A stretch of 64,000 bases of DNA from assembly GCA_035934555.1 (NCBI GenBank), contig DASYXT010000135.1, positions 1 to 64,000 on the forward strand. The letters run 5' to 3'. The position numbers were made by a program, and so were the translations under genes. The DNA is from DASYXT01 sp035934555. GTDB lineage: Bacteria; Verrucomicrobiota; Verrucomicrobiia; Limisphaerales; UBA8199. The number at the start of each line of letters is the position of its first letter. The stretch's first letter is position 1. Under the pieces are notes generated by a model that did no database searches, was not told the DNA's origin, and worked only from the letters and a program-made list of their open reading frames with translations. Shown piece by piece: positions 62,131 through 64,000 of this stretch.

Positions 62131-64000
62131 CTACTCTTTCTTGCTCGTTAGTCCCTGCGGGCCTGAGGTGATGGTCAGAAGCGATTTGCCCCAGCGCACA
62201 TGCAGGAGCTGCGCCGAAAAGCCTCGCGGCTGGTCCGGCTCCCAGAGCGGGTTGGGGTTATCTAAATTCAAGCTGGGGTGGAATCCAAACACTGTGCGGA
62301 TGATAACGTCGGTGAAATCAGCCCCACACAGCGCTTCGCGGCAGATGGTCCCGGCAGTGGCAATGCGCACCGGCGCGTCGTATTCCTTCTTGCGCGGCCC
62401 GTAAAATTCCGCGCCTTGGGAAAAGGCGCCTTCGTGGGTGGCCGCTGCGCAGCGGCGATAAAAGTCCAGCGCATCCTGCCAATAACCAAGGTGGCACAAG
62501 CCATCGACGGTTTCGGGAGGCCAACCCGAATAGGCGCCCATCGGGCCGTGGTCCGGGCGGTCGGATTGCGCGGCGGCGGGGTCTTGCAGTGATTGCGCGC
62601 GCATCCAGTTTTTCATCAACAGTTCCCGCACAACGAAATCGCGCATTTCCTTGCGTACCGGCGCCGGCAGATCCTGGCCGATTCCCTGAGCCACAAACTG
62701 AAAATCGAGGCAGTGGCGCATATCAAACTGCCGGCCGTCCGGGTAGCGGCTTTGCCAGAACCCTTTGCCGCTGACATAAAGCTGCGGGTAAATCGCCCGG
62801 ACCAGTTGCTCGGCGGCCGCACGCCGTTCAGCGGCCAAATCCTTCTTCCCCAGGAAATCATAAAGATCTGCCATATCGCGCAGCATTGTAACGTAGGCGG
62901 CATTGAAACCGGCGGTCGCATGGATATAGGTGGGAACGCACTCCAGGAAATGCCACGGATCGCCGCCGAAATCCGCCAGACCGCCCTCAGGCATGAGGTA
63001 GTTGCGATAGTGCAGCGCCAGACGGTCCAGGTGTTGCAGGACCGTCTGGTCTCCCACCTTCTGCTCGAGGAACGCACGGTCGCGCGAAACCCGCAAGTAC
63101 GTCGTCGCGATGCGAAACAGCATCGGGTAATTAGCCACGTAGCGGTAGCCGAACGCGCGGTTGCCGTAATAATCAAACGCCAGGTACTTATCCAGGTCCC
63201 ACTGCAGGGTTTTGGCGATGTAAGCCCGCATCGCCTTCGGCTCGAGCAACGCAAACAGCGTGTCCATCATCCCCGTATCCCAAATGAACATGACCGAAGC
63301 GCCGTAGCGCGGGCCGCCGGCCAGGAACACACGCGGGCTGTAAGGCAATTGATCCCGCAGCATCAACAGCATCGTCACTACGCCCATATAATAATTGCGC
63401 TGAATCGCCGGGTCCTCGGTTTGCAGCACCGGCAGGTTCTGTTCGAAGAATCCATTGTTCGGCGTGAAGACCTGGGCGTACCGCTGTTCCCAAAGTGTCT
63501 TCGCGTCGTCAAAAACCTCGCCAAAATTCCGGGCCCAACTTTCCGCGCGTGGTCCGACCTGGTCGCGCTCGCCAAAGGCCATAAGGAATTCAATGACTTT
63601 GGTCTGGCCCGGTGCCAGGCGCACGCGCCAGGTGGCCGTGCCCTGATGTCCGTCGGAGTCAAGGTGGTCGGGCACTGTGTGGAAGGCGAAAAGGGTATCA
63701 GTGGGAGTTTTGGTATCGCGGATCAGCAACCCCCTTTCGGAGCGGAGCACACCTGCCGTGTAATCCTCTGCATTGCTGGGACGGCCCGGAGGGAGCCTGT
63801 CCACTGCCTCCCGCGCCGCTTCCGTCTCTTCGTAGCGGCGTTGGGGACCACCGGCGCCGGGCTGCGCAAAAGCCCAGTCCCATGAGTTCGTCTCGGTAAG
63901 CTTGCTGATCGCGCCAATGAGGTCGATGGCCACGGTCGCCGTGATTTCCGCGGGCTGCGTGTTGGAAAGATTAATCCGCCACAAAACGCCGCGCTCATCA
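62131..64000 (-). CDS. Partial (alpha/alpha)6 glycosidase, GH63/amylo-glucosidase-like
   Basis: A 3'-complete, 5'-incomplete gene; the frame is open through 64000 with no start before the window edge (DERGVLWRINLSN continues left of the first usable start). The seen 617+ residues include beta-sandwich elements (GTATWRVRLAPGQTKVIEFL) and an (alpha/alpha)6 barrel (about from 215 onward) with VMFIWDTGMMDTLF, KYLAFDYYGNRAFGYRY, GLADFGGDPWHFLECVPTY and HEGAFSQGAEFYG. Asp and Glu in those motifs are candidate catalytic residues, as in GH63, GH133 or amylo-alpha-1,6-glucosidase-like enzymes. The stop is 3 bp from the stop of the convergent LamG gene. Confidence 0.75.
   Translation of the reverse strand, partial: DERGVLWRINLSNTQPAEITATVAIDLIGAISKLTETNSWDWAFAQPGAGGPQRRYEETEAAREAVDRLPPGRPSNAEDYTAGVLRSERGLLIRDTKTPTDTLFAFHTVPDHLDSDGHQGTATWRVRLAPGQTKVIEFLMAFGERDQVGPRAESWARNFGEVFDDAKTLWEQRYAQVFTPNNGFFEQNLPVLQTEDPAIQRNYYMGVVTMLLMLRDQLPYSPRVFLAGGPRYGASVMFIWDTGMMDTLFALLEPKAMRAYIAKTLQWDLDKYLAFDYYGNRAFGYRYVANYPMLFRIATTYLRVSRDRAFLEQKVGDQTVLQHLDRLALHYRNYLMPEGGLADFGGDPWHFLECVPTYIHATAGFNAAYVTMLRDMADLYDFLGKKDLAAERRAAAEQLVRAIYPQLYVSGKGFWQSRYPDGRQFDMRHCLDFQFVAQGIGQDLPAPVRKEMRDFVVRELLMKNWMRAQSLQDPAAAQSDRPDHGPMGAYSGWPPETVDGLCHLGYWQDALDFYRRCAAATHEGAFSQGAEFYGPRKKEYDAPVRIATAGTICREALCGADFTDVIIRTVFGFHPSLNLDNPNPLWEPDQPRGFSAQLLHVRWGKSLLTITSGPQGLTSKKE

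Noticed and set aside
62593..63885. Plus-strand open frame of 430 codons
   Set aside because: Antisense to the (alpha/alpha)6 glycosidase with strong motifs on the minus strand; no signal or domain of its own.
1..64000. tRNA, rRNA, CRISPR array or IS element
   Set aside because: No regularly spaced repeats, no tRNA arm signatures in intergenic DNA, no transposase motifs and no rRNA blocks were seen; this was a visual scan only.

Overview
The window reads as a high-GC chromosome segment (isolate or metagenomic contig) from a free-living, polysaccharide-degrading bacterium of the Verrucomicrobiota, most likely the Limisphaerales/Pedosphaera-type lineage. The assignment is inference from gene content: a VPDSG-type and a PEP-CTERM-type sorting tail, pseudopilin-like proteins with a long hydrophobic N-terminus and a C-terminal DGH motif, a DUF1552 plus DUF1592/1588/1585 cytochrome pair, Tat-exported Gfo/Idh oxidoreductase, very long secreted LamG/PQQ/chitobiase-C proteins, and many glycoside hydrolases without SusC/SusD. 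No 16S rRNA, tRNA, IS element or CRISPR array was seen.

Layout. 1-2067: palindromic repeats, a VPDSG-CTERM protein, and a chimeric, frameshifted pseudogene joining a PQQ propeller to the tail of a GH92 mannosidase. 2254-6616: the ABC-F ATPase Uup, then a well-preserved c-di-AMP (ydaO/yuaA) riboswitch with a terminator-like expression platform, then a KimA-like APC transporter with a C-terminal USP-like domain. 6727-13091 (minus strand): response regulator, histidine kinase, CzcA-like RND pump and adaptor, a probable metal-efflux operon with its own two-component system. 13388-18002: two consecutive secreted clan-D-like glycosidases. 18162-25151: DUF1552/DUF1592 cytochrome pair, an esterase, an Fn3 protein, a stand-alone secretin N0-like protein and a pseudopilin-like protein. 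25178-36274: a 1334-residue LolA-like/VPS10 propeller fusion, a membrane protein, a dihaem PQQ giant of about 1718 residues and a small secreted protein. 36362-38639: mutM, then a decayed region with a frame-broken remnant, hairpin-rich DNA and a toxin-antitoxin module whose PIN toxin is frameshifted and truncated. 38626-48703: a GH101/DUF6259-like protein, ferritin, Gfo/Idh, HEAT, AIM24, PEP-CTERM, pseudopilin-like and LamG genes. 49116-56559: a 2018-residue beta-helix/GH78 rhamnosidase fusion and a PQQ propeller protein, in visibly more AT-rich DNA. 56738-64000: a phosphodiesterase-like/TPR protein with altered metal ligands plus a GNAT-like partner, a propeller-LamG protein whose start lies inside a nested inverted repeat, and a partial (alpha/alpha)6 glycosidase.

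How the genes work together. Most products are exported enzymes or binding proteins for plant or algal glycans (galactosides, rhamnosides, glucans, esters). Several share one C-terminal beta module ending in FYR or FYRVR, which could be a retention or sorting tail. Inner-membrane and cytosolic genes handle potassium (c-di-AMP controlled), metal efflux, iron storage, DNA repair (mutM) and ribosome rescue (uup). The strongest non-routine observations are the c-di-AMP riboswitch with its KimA-like target, the shared C-terminal module, the PQQ/GH92 chimera and the dead toxin.
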